Positions 15,813 through 25,400 of a stretch of 64,000 nt of DNA are shown in pieces. The stretch is from Eubacterium maltosivorans (GTDB lineage: Bacteria; Bacillota; Clostridia; Eubacteriales; Eubacteriaceae), in the NCBI RefSeq assembly GCF_002441855.2, contig NZ_CP029487.1, positions 1,612,001 to 1,676,000 on the forward strand, read 5' to 3'. The notes below the pieces were generated by a model. That model made no database searches. It was given only the letters and a program-made list of their open reading frames with translations, and was not told the origin of the DNA. The position numbers were made by a program, and so were the translations under genes. Within the stretch, counting starts at the first letter, position 1. Each line of letters begins with the position of its first letter.

Positions 15813-18425
15813 TTACCGTGTCCTTTTTCTGCGGTAAACATAGCCCGCGCCAAAAATGGCGGCCAGTGCCACGATGCAGGCAGCGCCGGCGTGCTGCGGG
15901 GTTTCAAGAATACCAGTGAGCACGTTGCCGCTGGCTTTTGCGCCGCCGTCCTGATGGACGGTTGTGTCTGTACTGGTGCCGCTGCCATTATCCGGCGTCG
16001 CACCGCCCTCACTCTGATCCTTTTCAAGAGCAATGGCGTAGGTGCCGTTGAGTACACTGGTGTCTACGCTCAACACTGCGGCGGCATTTTCAGCCCCTTC
16101 GGCGTTCAGAGTCTTAGCCTGGGCATCCGGGGCAGCTGCGCTGGTGGTAAAGGGAGTGATGCTCCCATCCTCCCTCACCAGGTATACACCGGTTTTGGCC
16201 GCGTCGTAGCCCTCGGGCAGCGGGAAGCTCAGGGTGACGGTTTTGCCCTCTGGCAGGGCCAGGTCTTTGCCATCCTTCTGAGTTTTAACCTCATACAGGG
16301 TAAAGGCCTTATAGCTGTTTTTAAGATTAGTCAGGGCCGCTTCGCCCAGGGCGGTTTCGTCCAGCTGTGTGGCACTGAAAATGGTGCCCGGGGGCAGCAG
16401 ATCGGCGGCCCCAGTTACAGTAACATTCGCATCCGTAATCATTATCTCATCAACCTTATAGCTCAGGGTATATTGGACATTGTTGTTTCCTCTCGGCTGA
16501 GAAAGGCCATCAACGGTAATCACACTATTGGCTGGAATCTTTGTGTCCTCGGTGTAAGCCACGCCATTCACACTCAGGCTGGCCGTACCTTTCTGAGCGC
16601 TGCTGGTCAGAGCGATCTGAACCGTGTTATCCGGCAATGCCGCCACGTTGTTAAAATCGGTGACGGTCTGCCTGCCCAGACTCTGTCCTGCTTTGTCAAA
16701 GCTTTCAACTTCTACAGTAACGGTTGGAGCCGTGGCGTCCTTATCCACCGTAAAGGCTTTGATCATCACATTGCCATAGTTAATGGTTTCGTCGCCGTTT
16801 GGCATTTTAGGCGTATCTGCCACGTCAGACCAGACCCACTGGCCGTCTTCCTCGGCGCCGACATAGCTCTGCCCATGCTCAATCTTGGCAATGGACGTGA
16901 TGGTGCCCCCGTTCTGAGGTATAACGCCGCTGTAGCCCATCTCCATAGGCATATAGCCGCCTCTGGCGCCGGTGATGGTCTCGACCACGGCAAAGCGCTC
17001 GCCGGCCTTCAGCTCAACTGGTGTGTCCAGCGCGATGGTGTGGTAGCCGCCGTAGGTGGGCCAGGCCGTAGCTGTGGAGACAGCCTCGCCCGCGTTTGAA
17101 AGGTCTGCGCCATCGGCCAGCTTATAAATTTCAACCTCAACGGTGCTGTTCGTATCCACGGTGATGGCAGACACAGCGGTTAAAACCTCGTCCTTTTCCG
17201 CGGTAAAAACATTGGCCACCTTGTTGCCTCTGCTGGCCTCGCTCGGCGGAACCGACACAAAAGACTTATAGCCTAAAAAGTCATACTGATAGTTATTGTC
17301 ATAGCTGAACAGGCCGTTTTTCGGCACATCCACCTGGTATGAGGTGAACTCGCTGACGGTCTGATCATAGTAGGAGATGTAGAAATAGCCTTCTGCATCC
17401 ACGGAGCCCGGGCCGCCGTCGCCCTTGCCCCAGCTGTTTTTGACAATCCACGCGCCCCGTCCCGGCGGCGTGGTGCTGAAGTTCTCAACACCGTAGGTAT
17501 CGTCCCATCCCACAATGGAGACTTCGTGGTTGGCCGAAGCATTTCTTGGGCTGTACTGGGCATGGGTTGTCGTATTAAAAATTTCGGTGGTCTTGTCATC
17601 CTGATCTGGAAGTGATTTCGCCGAATGGTAGGACACATCCAGCACACCGTTTTCCATGAGAGCGCTCTTAACGGCCTTTAAGGCAGCCTCGTCAAAGGAA
17701 TAGCCGGTTTTATAGGTGTAGCCGTCCTTATCCACAGCTGTGCCAGTAAAGACACCGGTCTCAGGCAGGTAATCCACGTTCTGCACGTGCACCTCGTCTG
17801 CCTCATCCCGCAGGCTTGAAGGCAGGCTCCAGTCACCGCTTTTATCCAGAGTGCCGGCAGCGTTGACATAAGGTGCCAGCGCCTCAGATACTGGCCCAAA
17901 CCAGGCTGTGGTGTCGGCTGTGGCCATCTGGCGGCGTCCACCAAAATCCAGGACGCTTGCCGTACCCTCCACAATCTGATATCCCTCGCCCTGATAAGGC
18001 TGGAAGGTAAACCAGGCCATATAGTGCTCGGAGTAGTCCAGGCTGCTGGCGCTGCCAGCGCCGTTTAGCACTGCGTTGGATTCGATGCTGGAGGTATTGC
18101 CAAAAGACCAGCAGGAACCCCAGGGGTCCTGGGCGCGGGTTCCGGTCACAAGGTTTTCATTCCGCAGGTCGTATTTCTCCGGTAACGGCTGCTCCACGCC
18201 TCTTGGGGTAATGGCGTTGGTGTCCTGGGGCAGGGTGTAGTAGGACGAATCCAGCCCGGCGGGCAGGCGGCCGCCGTTGTAGTTATCAACACCGCTGGTA
18301 TCTACTGGAATCTCCGGCATTGCCAGCACGGCAGAGCCGGTAAAGGCCGCAAAGCTTAAGGTTACGCCCAGAGCAGCCGCGAACACGCGCCGTCTCAGAG
18401 CTTTTACATCCGATTTCTTTTTCAT
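15813..18425 (-). CDS. Surface papain-type (C1) cysteine protease
   Basis: The 870-residue protein has a signal peptide (about 1-35), then a C1 peptidase domain starting LPEKYDLRNENLV (81-93) with Cys105 (DPWGSCWSFG), His300 (NHEVSIVGWDD) and Asn330 (WIVKNSWG). A lectin-like domain (about 370-540) follows, then two immunoglobulin-like or bacterial-adhesin-like regions. The end is VLTGI, a hydrophobic segment and YRRKRTR. This is the canonical order Cys-His-Asn. AAAAGGAG precedes the ATG. Regulated from site D. Similar C1 plus lectin-like proteins are found in Firmicutes and methanogens; the substrates are unknown. Confidence 0.9.
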   Translation of the reverse strand: MKKKSDVKALRRRVFAAALGVTLSFAAFTGSAVLAMPEIPVDTSGVDNYNGGRLPAGLDSSYYTLPQDTNAITPRGVEQPLPEKYDLRNENLVTGTRAQDPWGSCWSFGNTSSIESNAVLNGAGSASSLDYSEHYMAWFTFQPYQGEGYQIVEGTASVLDFGGRRQMATADTTAWFGPVSEALAPYVNAAGTLDKSGDWSLPSSLRDEADEVHVQNVDYLPETGVFTGTAVDKDGYTYKTGYSFDEAALKAVKSALMENGVLDVSYHSAKSLPDQDDKTTEIFNTTTHAQYSPRNASANHEVSIVGWDDTYGVENFSTTPPGRGAWIVKNSWGKGDGGPGSVDAEGYFYISYYDQTVSEFTSYQVDVPKNGLFSYDNNYQYDFLGYKSFVSVPPSEASRGNKVANVFTAEKDEVLTAVSAITVDTNSTVEVEIYKLADGADLSNAGEAVSTATAWPTYGGYHTIALDTPVELKAGERFAVVETITGARGGYMPMEMGYSGVIPQNGGTITSIAKIEHGQSYVGAEEDGQWVWSDVADTPKMPNGDETINYGNVMIKAFTVDKDATAPTVTVEVESFDKAGQSLGRQTVTDFNNVAALPDNTVQIALTSSAQKGTASLSVNGVAYTEDTKIPANSVITVDGLSQPRGNNNVQYTLSYKVDEIMITDANVTVTGAADLLPPGTIFSATQLDETALGEAALTNLKNSYKAFTLYEVKTQKDGKDLALPEGKTVTLSFPLPEGYDAAKTGVYLVREDGSITPFTTSAAAPDAQAKTLNAEGAENAAAVLSVDTSVLNGTYAIALEKDQSEGGATPDNGSGTSTDTTVHQDGGAKASGNVLTGILETPQHAGAACIVALAAIFGAGYVYRRKRTR

Positions 18426-18457
18426 GGTTGCTCCTTTTAAAATATAATAATGATCAT

Positions 18458-18523
18458 ATTATAACACATTTTACAATATTCTGTCCGACCGTTTGTCATG
18501 AAAATTGACCGTTTACATAATAT
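18458..18523 (-). promoter_or_regulatory. LytTR-type double half-site D and -10 of the C1 protease
   Basis: Minus-strand half-sites TTATGTAAACGGTC and CATGACAAACGGTC end at 18509 and 18489, 20 bp apart. TATAAT is at 18463-18458, 26 bp from the proximal half-site. Confidence 0.8.
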
Positions 18524-18540
18524 TATGTTTTTATTTTAAA

Positions 18541-18640
18541 ACAAGCCGGCTGGATTAACAGCTGGCTTGTAAAGCTTGATGAAAATTGATTATCCCTCTT
18601 TCCGTCTTCCGGCCAAAACACTTCCGGCCAGGCACAAGGC
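18541..18640 (-). repeat. Duplicated 3' end, copy 1 (terminator plus C-terminal codons)
   Basis: It contains the terminator ACAAGCCGGC/GCTGGCTTGT (18541-18550, 18561-18570), followed on the minus strand by a T/A-rich run, and the last codons of S8 protease 3. It is nearly identical to 22,306-22,405. The two copies differ in the outer stem by paired changes, supporting a true hairpin. Confidence 0.8.
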
Positions 18641-21600
18641 CAGCAGGCCCATACAAATCACGGTAGAAAGGGTGCTGTCAGCCACAATGCCGGTGTTGAC
18701 GCTGGCTTTTTCGGCCTTTGTCTGGCCGGCGCTGCCGTTTTGCTGGTTGTCCTCGCTGCTGCCACCGCCGCCAGGTGTGGTTTCTGCGGCGTCGTTGGTG
18801 CTCACTGCCATGCGCTTAAAGACCAGACCGCTGGCCTCCATATCCTTGGAGACATGGGACAGAACATAGAAATAATTCTGATAGGCGATGCCCACAGGCG
18901 CAATGGTCTTTGCCGGGTAATACACACTGCAGGAGGCTGTAAGAGCCTGGTCGCCAGCTTTCAGGGTCCAGGTATCTGCAAAGCCCTCAGAGTCGTTGTA
19001 GTTTTTAACCAGTCCTGTGGCAATGGCGCCGGTGCTGGTGCCGCCAAGAGCTGTCAGCAGGCTCTGGCCGCCATTGTCGTAATCAGCAGTGGCCTTCTGC
19101 CAGGTTTTTCCGTCGTCGCTTGTGCTGTAACAGGTTCCGGCGTTATTGTAAAGGGTGATGATTTCTCTGTCGGTACCGCCAACCGCCAGCCTTGGCGAGG
19201 CCAGGGCTTCTGGCAGCTTAAAGCTGGCCAGCTCAGCGGTTTTTTCGTCCGGGTTAATCTGGTAGCAGCTGTCCTGAGCCAGCGTTTTGCCGGCGTTTTC
19301 AGGATCTGTCAGGGTTCCTCCGGCGTAGATGAGCTGGTCCTTGTAGTTGATGAGGGTTCCCTGATTAGGCAGGCCGTCGGGCAGCTCGCAGGCTGTGGTC
19401 CAGCTGTTTTCGTCCACATTAAAGCGCAGCAGCATTGTTTTTTGCGTATTCACGTCCGCACCCATGAGATAGACGTTCCCTTGCCATGCGCAGGCCGTGG
19501 GGTCATACATGAACACCGTGTCTGGGCTGGGCAGCTGCTCCCAGACGCCGCCGCTGCTGTCTGGCACGTAGCGCCAGACCTTTGTCTGGGTGTTGCGCGT
19601 ATCGCTGATGCCAGTGGTCGTGTAAGCGGTCAGGAAAGAACCGTTAAAGTAGTACAACGCCCCGCCCGTGGCCGCCATGGTTCCAACATCGCCTTTCTGG
19701 TCTGCCAGGGTTGTCAGGCTCTCGCCTTGGGGCAGGTTCAGGGTTTCAAAGCCCTGGGCGGCTGCGTCGCTGCCAAAGCTCAGGTTGCTTCTGCCTGTAT
19801 TCTGGCCTGCTTTAATGACCACCTCGTGCCGTCCCTTTTCTGCCGACAGTTTAGCCTTATCCAGAGTGATGACGTCGGCGCTCCAGTTTACCACAGCTGC
19901 GGTGGCGTCTGCGCCGTCAATGGTGATGCTCCCCTTTTCGTTTCCTAAAAAGTGTCCTTTCAGGGTCACGGTGCCATCCTGATCCCCGGCCTCATAGACC
20001 ACAGGGTTGGGGTTGTTCTGGGCTTTTTCCACGTTCAGGTAGCCGCCGGAGATGCTGTTGGCGGTGTAGTTGGCGCTGTCGGTGGTGCCGCCCTTTATGC
20101 GGGTGGCCAGCACGTCGGCGGATTCGTTGAAATATTTGGCTGCCAGCAGAGCCACAGAGCCCGTAACGGCCGGCGTGGCCATGGAGGTGCCGTGCTCGTA
20201 GCCGTAGGCCACCTTCTGGGTGCCAATGCCCACGGCGTCGATGTAAAGGCCGGTGGCCGCGCTGGCGTCACTAACCTTGATTTCCAGTTTTAGCTGGAAG
20301 GGCTGGCTGGCAAAATTGTCAGGCAGCTGCACAGTGCTGTACTCCCAGAGGTTATAGCGGCGCATGGCGCCTGTGGTGCCATCGACCTGGGTAACCTTGT
20401 CCACAACCGGGCATGAGACCGTTGTTCCGTCCTCGCCCACATAAATGACCTCGATTCTGCTAAAGGAACTTTGGACGTTCTGGGCGCCAAAGCTAAAGAA
20501 GGCCGTGGGCGCGCTGTCGGCGGCGTTGATGGTGATTGGATTGCTGATGAGTGTCGTGGTTGTGCTGGGCGATACCTCGGTGGTTTTCAGGCAGCCGTTG
20601 CCCAGCATGGCCTTTCCTGCCTCGCCGTCCGCCACGGCGTCGCCTGTGTGGTTGGCGGCGGTATCGCTGTAGTAATAGAAGGGCAGGCCGCCGTTCTGGG
20701 CCTCTTTATCTGTGGCTCCGGGTTTATCTCCCTCATAGCCATCGTAGATGTAGTTGGCGCTTGGATCGGCAAAGGGCGCCATGTAGGCTGTCTTTTCGTT
20801 GGGAAGTGTGGATAAAATGCTGGAGCCGGGCGCGAACACGTCCACGGTCTGCTTTCCGTAGCTGCTGAACACGGCCTTGGTGGCGTCGCTGTTCATGGCG
20901 CCGACCACCAGAGTGTAGGCCTTTGGCAGCTGACCGTTGGTGGTGTTGGTTTCCAGATCCAGATTGGTGCTGGAATTTCCAGCCGCAAAAACGCTCACCA
21001 CACCCTTCTGGCCAAGGGTGGTGATGGCTGTGTTCAGGGCTTCGCTGTAGCTTGGCATACTCCAGGAGTTGTTGATGGCCTTCAGGCGGGTAGCGCTTCC
21101 CTCTGCCTCAAGGGTGTCGCAGACTGCTGAAAGATAACTGTAGCCCTGGATGAGGTCGCTTAAAATCCCGCCGCCGGAGCTGTTCATCCCTTTGACGGCA
21201 ATGAGCTGCAGATCCTCGCAGACGCCGTCCACGCCCCGCTTATCCCATGAGGCGCCGATGGTGCCTGCGCAGTGGGTACCATGGAGCATGTTGTCCATGG
21301 GATCGGTGGGGTCGGTGGCTGTCAAATCGATGCTACACACGTTCTTCCCGTAGGTTCCACCGCCGTCAATGCCGGCGAGATCAACGCCGGTCTCGGCTTT
21401 ATCCCACATCTGTGTGGCCAGATCGTCATTGGTGTAGTCCACGCCGGTATCCAGCACGGCCACAGCCACATTTTTACTGCCTTTATTGCCCGCATTCCAG
21501 ACAGGCTTTGTGTTAATGTCCACGCCGGCAGTGCCGCCCATCTGGCCTCGGTTATCCATACTCCAGAGACCATTAGACATATCCTGCACAACAGGATCTT

Positions 21601-22204
21601 GATTTATAGCGGTTGCCGGTACCCCGGCGTCCTGGCTGGCTTCGGTCTGAAGTGGACTGGCTTCCGGCTGGGCTTTCGCTTCATCGCTGTCGGGTTTTTC
21701 GGCCTCAGCCTCAGCATCCTGAGTCCCGGCGGATGGCGTCGGCTCTGCGCTCACCATGGCTGAGGGCTCTGCCGCTGCCTGGCTGATTTCATCCGCTGTG
21801 GCTTCGTCTGTGCTCACCTGCACCCGATAGTTGGGCTCGGCAAAGAGAACGGAGGGGTTGTCCTTCAGGCTTTCGATAAGGGTCTGGGTGTCTTCCCCGG
21901 CCGCTGATTCCACCAGCACGAGCTGCCTGGTATCTCCTTCGGCTGCCGAACGGCTTTTGAGCAGGCCGTTTTCGGCCGCGCTGTCGGAGATGGTCATCAG
22001 GCTGTCCACAATCTGAATATCCGAAGCGCTCCGGCTCCGGCCGCCGTTCAGGCTCTGCAGGCCGCCCTCAACACAGACTATGGCCTGCCCTTCAACATAG
22101 TCGCCGGTGATGGCTGGCGTCTGGCTTTCCTCCGCCAGAGCTGTCAGGGGCAGACTGCCAAAAACCAGCAGTGCGGTCAACAATAGACTCAGGTACTTTT
22201 TCAT
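18590..22204 (-). CDS. Surface subtilisin-type (S8) protease 3
   Basis: The 1204-residue paralog has a signal peptide (1-24), a propeptide ending NPSVLFAEPNYRVQV, and an unusual Ala/Glu/Pro-rich insert (about 133-200) between propeptide and catalytic core. The triad is Asp252 (AVLDTGVDYTNDDL), His308 (MLHGTHCAG) and Ser674 (HGTSMATP). About 200 residues are inserted before the Ser. An IPT-like domain (about 740-810) and a propeller-like region (about 825-1130) follow. It ends in VNTGI, a hydrophobic segment and AGRRKEG. AAAGGAAG precedes the ATG. Regulated from site E. The last 34 residues resemble those of the 22.4-26.8 kb protein. Confidence 0.9.
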   Translation of the reverse strand: MKKYLSLLLTALLVFGSLPLTALAEESQTPAITGDYVEGQAIVCVEGGLQSLNGGRSRSASDIQIVDSLMTISDSAAENGLLKSRSAAEGDTRQLVLVESAAGEDTQTLIESLKDNPSVLFAEPNYRVQVSTDEATADEISQAAAEPSAMVSAEPTPSAGTQDAEAEAEKPDSDEAKAQPEASPLQTEASQDAGVPATAINQDPVVQDMSNGLWSMDNRGQMGGTAGVDINTKPVWNAGNKGSKNVAVAVLDTGVDYTNDDLATQMWDKAETGVDLAGIDGGGTYGKNVCSIDLTATDPTDPMDNMLHGTHCAGTIGASWDKRGVDGVCEDLQLIAVKGMNSSGGGILSDLIQGYSYLSAVCDTLEAEGSATRLKAINNSWSMPSYSEALNTAITTLGQKGVVSVFAAGNSSTNLDLETNTTNGQLPKAYTLVVGAMNSDATKAVFSSYGKQTVDVFAPGSSILSTLPNEKTAYMAPFADPSANYIYDGYEGDKPGATDKEAQNGGLPFYYYSDTAANHTGDAVADGEAGKAMLGNGCLKTTEVSPSTTTTLISNPITINAADSAPTAFFSFGAQNVQSSFSRIEVIYVGEDGTTVSCPVVDKVTQVDGTTGAMRRYNLWEYSTVQLPDNFASQPFQLKLEIKVSDASAATGLYIDAVGIGTQKVAYGYEHGTSMATPAVTGSVALLAAKYFNESADVLATRIKGGTTDSANYTANSISGGYLNVEKAQNNPNPVVYEAGDQDGTVTLKGHFLGNEKGSITIDGADATAAVVNWSADVITLDKAKLSAEKGRHEVVIKAGQNTGRSNLSFGSDAAAQGFETLNLPQGESLTTLADQKGDVGTMAATGGALYYFNGSFLTAYTTTGISDTRNTQTKVWRYVPDSSGGVWEQLPSPDTVFMYDPTACAWQGNVYLMGADVNTQKTMLLRFNVDENSWTTACELPDGLPNQGTLINYKDQLIYAGGTLTDPENAGKTLAQDSCYQINPDEKTAELASFKLPEALASPRLAVGGTDREIITLYNNAGTCYSTSDDGKTWQKATADYDNGGQSLLTALGGTSTGAIATGLVKNYNDSEGFADTWTLKAGDQALTASCSVYYPAKTIAPVGIAYQNYFYVLSHVSKDMEASGLVFKRMAVSTNDAAETTPGGGGSSEDNQQNGSAGQTKAEKASVNTGIVADSTLSTVICMGLLALCLAGSVLAGRRKEG

Positions 22205-22237
22205 GTTTTACTTCCTTTCACGATTGATGTTGTTTTT

Positions 22238-22303
22238 ATTATAACAGATTTTTACCCATCCCGGATGACCGTTTGTCCCGAAAAACAACCGTTCGCATAA
22301 TAT
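22238..22303 (-). promoter_or_regulatory. LytTR-type double half-site E and -10 of S8 protease 3
   Basis: Minus-strand half-sites TTATGCGAACGGTT and GGGACAAACGGTC end at 22289 and 22269, 20 bp apart. TATAAT is at 22243-22238, 26 bp on. The distal site abuts the terminator of the gene upstream (22306-22335). Confidence 0.8.
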
Positions 22304-22305
22304 TC

Positions 22306-22405
22306 ATAAGCCGGCTGGATTAACAGCCGGCTTATAAAGCTTGATGAAAATTGATTATCCCTCTTTCCGTCTTCCGGCCAAAACACTTCCGGCCAGGCAA
22401 AGGGC
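22306..22405 (-). repeat. Duplicated 3' end, copy 2 (terminator plus C-terminal codons)
   Basis: It contains the terminator stem ATAAGCCGGC/GCCGGCTTAT (22306-22315, 22326-22335) and the last codons of the metallo/papain protein. Close to copy 1 at 18,541. The T run is poor here because regulatory site E follows at once. Confidence 0.8.
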
Positions 22406-25400
22406 CAACAGGCCTGCGCAGACAGCGGCAGAGAGGGTGCTGTCTGCCATCACGCCGGTTTTGGGGCTGTCGCTGCCCGGATTCACGGCCGGGGCGCCTT
22501 TAACGGTTACCTCGGCTGTAGCCACGGCGGTTCCGGCCTTGGCGGTGATGACAGCTTTGCCGCCGGAGATGGCAGTTACCAGGCCGTTTTCATCCACACT
22601 GGCGATCTCGGGGTGGTCGCTCTGCCATAAAATGGTCTTGTCCACAGCGTCAGCCGGGCTTGTCTCTGCACTCAGCTGGCCGGTTTCGCCTTTGGTCAGG
22701 GTCATTTTATCCGGGCTCAGGGTCATGCTTTCCACGCCCTGGCTGGTGATGGTCACCACGCAGCTGGCGGTGACAGTCATGTCCGCGTCGCTGGCCGCGG
22801 TCACGGTGACCACGCCAGGCTTGAGGGCAGTGAGCACGGGCACGGTCTCGCCGTTCATGCTCACAGTGTTGTCCAGGCGCACGCTGTCCACATCGCCGCT
22901 GACGCTCCAATTAATCCGGGCGCTGGCCGGGCTTTCTGAGCCTAAAAGGCTGGCCTTAAGGCTCAGGGACTGCTCGGGCGCGTCGGCTGTGAGCAGCAAG
23001 GCCTTTTCGCTGTCGCTCAGGCTCAGACCTGTGGGGTGGTCCACAGCAAAGCCGCCATTGCGGGAAATGTTGTTTTCCACGCAGGCTGTGGCCGCGAAGG
23101 TCCAGCAGGAGCCAAGATTTCCCTGGTTGCGGACTGGGGTCAGGGTACCGGTTTCTCTCAGGTCAAATTTCGCGGGCAGGCTCTGCACTGGCGTCTGGGC
23201 GCCGTTGGCTCCGTCCAGTGACGCGGTCAGCGCCCCGTTCACCGAGGCGGTATCCTGGCCGCCAAGGCTGATGTCGTTGATGCGCACCTCTGGCAGGCTG
23301 TCCACCATTTCGGTGTCTTCGGGCAGGACGCCCTTTGCGGCTGTGGCTGTGGACACGCTCTCTTTGTAGCTGCTGCTGTTCACATCGCAGGTGTAGGCCC
23401 GGATGTTAAAGAACACGCCCTGGGCGCCATAGTCCACGGTCTGGCCGTTCTGGCTGATAAAAGAAACTCCCTCCGCGGGCTCGATGCCGCTGGTGGCGTT
23501 TTGAACATTGGAGGCTATACCGATGGATGCGCTGCCACCGGGCTCCTGGGCCTCCAGCCGCACGTTAACTGCGAAGCTCCCGCCCTGCGGGATACGAATG
23601 GCCTGATTTAAGGCCTCTGTGTAAAAGCCAGCGTATTTTTTAACGCCCTCAGCCACCTTCTGGGTCTGGCCGTTCTGGGTAACGCTGATCTCGTACCGGG
23701 TGTTGGCGTCGCCAGTAACAAAGGATACGGCCTTCAGCAGCTCATCGCCGCTGCCCGCGCCCTTAAAGACCTCAGTGGTCGTGAAAGCGGCGCTGCTGTT
23801 AATAAAGCTGACAGTACCCCAGGGGTCGTTCATATACTGGCGGTTATAATTGTCAGGCAGTTCATCGGCCATAAAGACCGTAGGGTTGTTCATCATGCAG
23901 TAGGCGTCCTCGTAGGACAGGTAAAAATATCCCTCGTCTCCCGCTTGATCGCCCCAGGAGTTTTTGACAATAAAGGCTCCGTCATGCTCCGGCATGGGGA
24001 TTGTAACATTGGTGTAGCCAGCAGTCTCAGCTGCTGCCGGGTTGCCTGTAAAATTTTTGCGGCTGTAGTCATCGTCCCAACCCACCACGGTCACGATGTG
24101 GCCGCCGTCTGCTTTTTCTATGGGATAGGCGTAGCTGCTGTCCACATACAGGTTCTGGCTGTCTGAAGTCCAGTAGGCATTGGCTGATTGGATATAAATG
24201 TCAGCCGCGCCATAGCTGTACACGGCGTTTTTAAGGTTATCCACCGCGTTCGCCCGGTCGCTGTTGGGCAGGTACAGGGCATTTTGGACATGGTACTGTG
24301 CCTCGTCAGATTTATCCTTATAATTGTAAGGACCCTGATCGCTGTAGGGATGGGCAGCCTCGGTGACCGGGCCGCTCCAGTGCGACAGGTAGGCCATGGA
24401 CATCAGGAAATGACCGCCGCCGTTTGGGCCCAGATCCCAGGCATAGCCGCTGCCTGTACTGCTCTTGTCAGACATGGCTGTGAGCATGTTCATCTCGGAG
24501 AGATCCAGGCTGCTCACCGCGTCCTTATCCAGCTCTTTTGTCAGGCTCAGGGTGTAGGGCTGGGTCTGGGAGAAGCTGTCCTCCAGACTGGCCACCTTTA
24601 GCAGGTATCTGCCCGGGGCCGCAGCATAGCGGATGCTCTGGCTCTTTCCCTTGATGGCGGACTGGGCCAGGGTATTGCCTGTGCCGTCGCAGAGGGTCAG
24701 GCTGTAGGAGACGCCATCCGGCGGGGTCAGGGTTAGGTTGAGATTGGCGCTGTTTCCAAGCTCGAAGGCGTAAACGTCCACGTCGCCGCTGTTGTGCAGG
24801 GTGGCCTCAAGCCTTCCGGGAAAGCTGACGGCCGTGGCCGCGGTCACGCTGTCATTGGGCTCGTAGCGGTCGCCCTCACCCTCACCGGTCTCATAGGTAT
24901 AAGTATACACATTGCCCGGCTGCACGCCCTCGGCATCTGGCAGCAGGCTCATGACCTTGAGGGTGGTCGTCTCTTCGATTTTGATGGGCGCGCTGTAAAC
25001 GCTGCCGTTGTCCGCCGATGGGTCGGTGCCGTCAGTGGTGTAGCGGATCTGGGCGTCCTGGGTGTCGCAGCTCAGAGCTATCTCGGTTCCCTTCTGCACC
25101 CATCCCGACACCACGTTTGCCTTAACCGGCGCCGGTACCACGGTGTAGCTCCAGCTGGATGTGGGCGAATAATTGCTGCCGTCTGCGTTCACAGTGCAGG
25201 CCCTGATATCAGCGCTCTGGTTCAGGACAATGGGCGCTGTGTATTCCCGGCCCTTTGTCAGCGGATCGCTGCCGTCGGTGGTGTAATAAATCCTGGCGTT
25301 CTCATCATTTGTGCTCAGAGTGACGTCTGTGCCGTAAATGGTGTATTTCTCCTCGCCCGGTGTGGCTGTGACGCCGGACAGCACCTCGGTGGTGATGCCT

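Noticed and set aside
15891-17099. A 402-codon open frame antisense to the C1 protease (and similar long ones at 18740-19948 and 24794-25747).
   Set aside because: Their sequences are low in structure, lack RBSs, and lie opposite well-supported protease genes; they reflect codon bias in GC-rich coding DNA.
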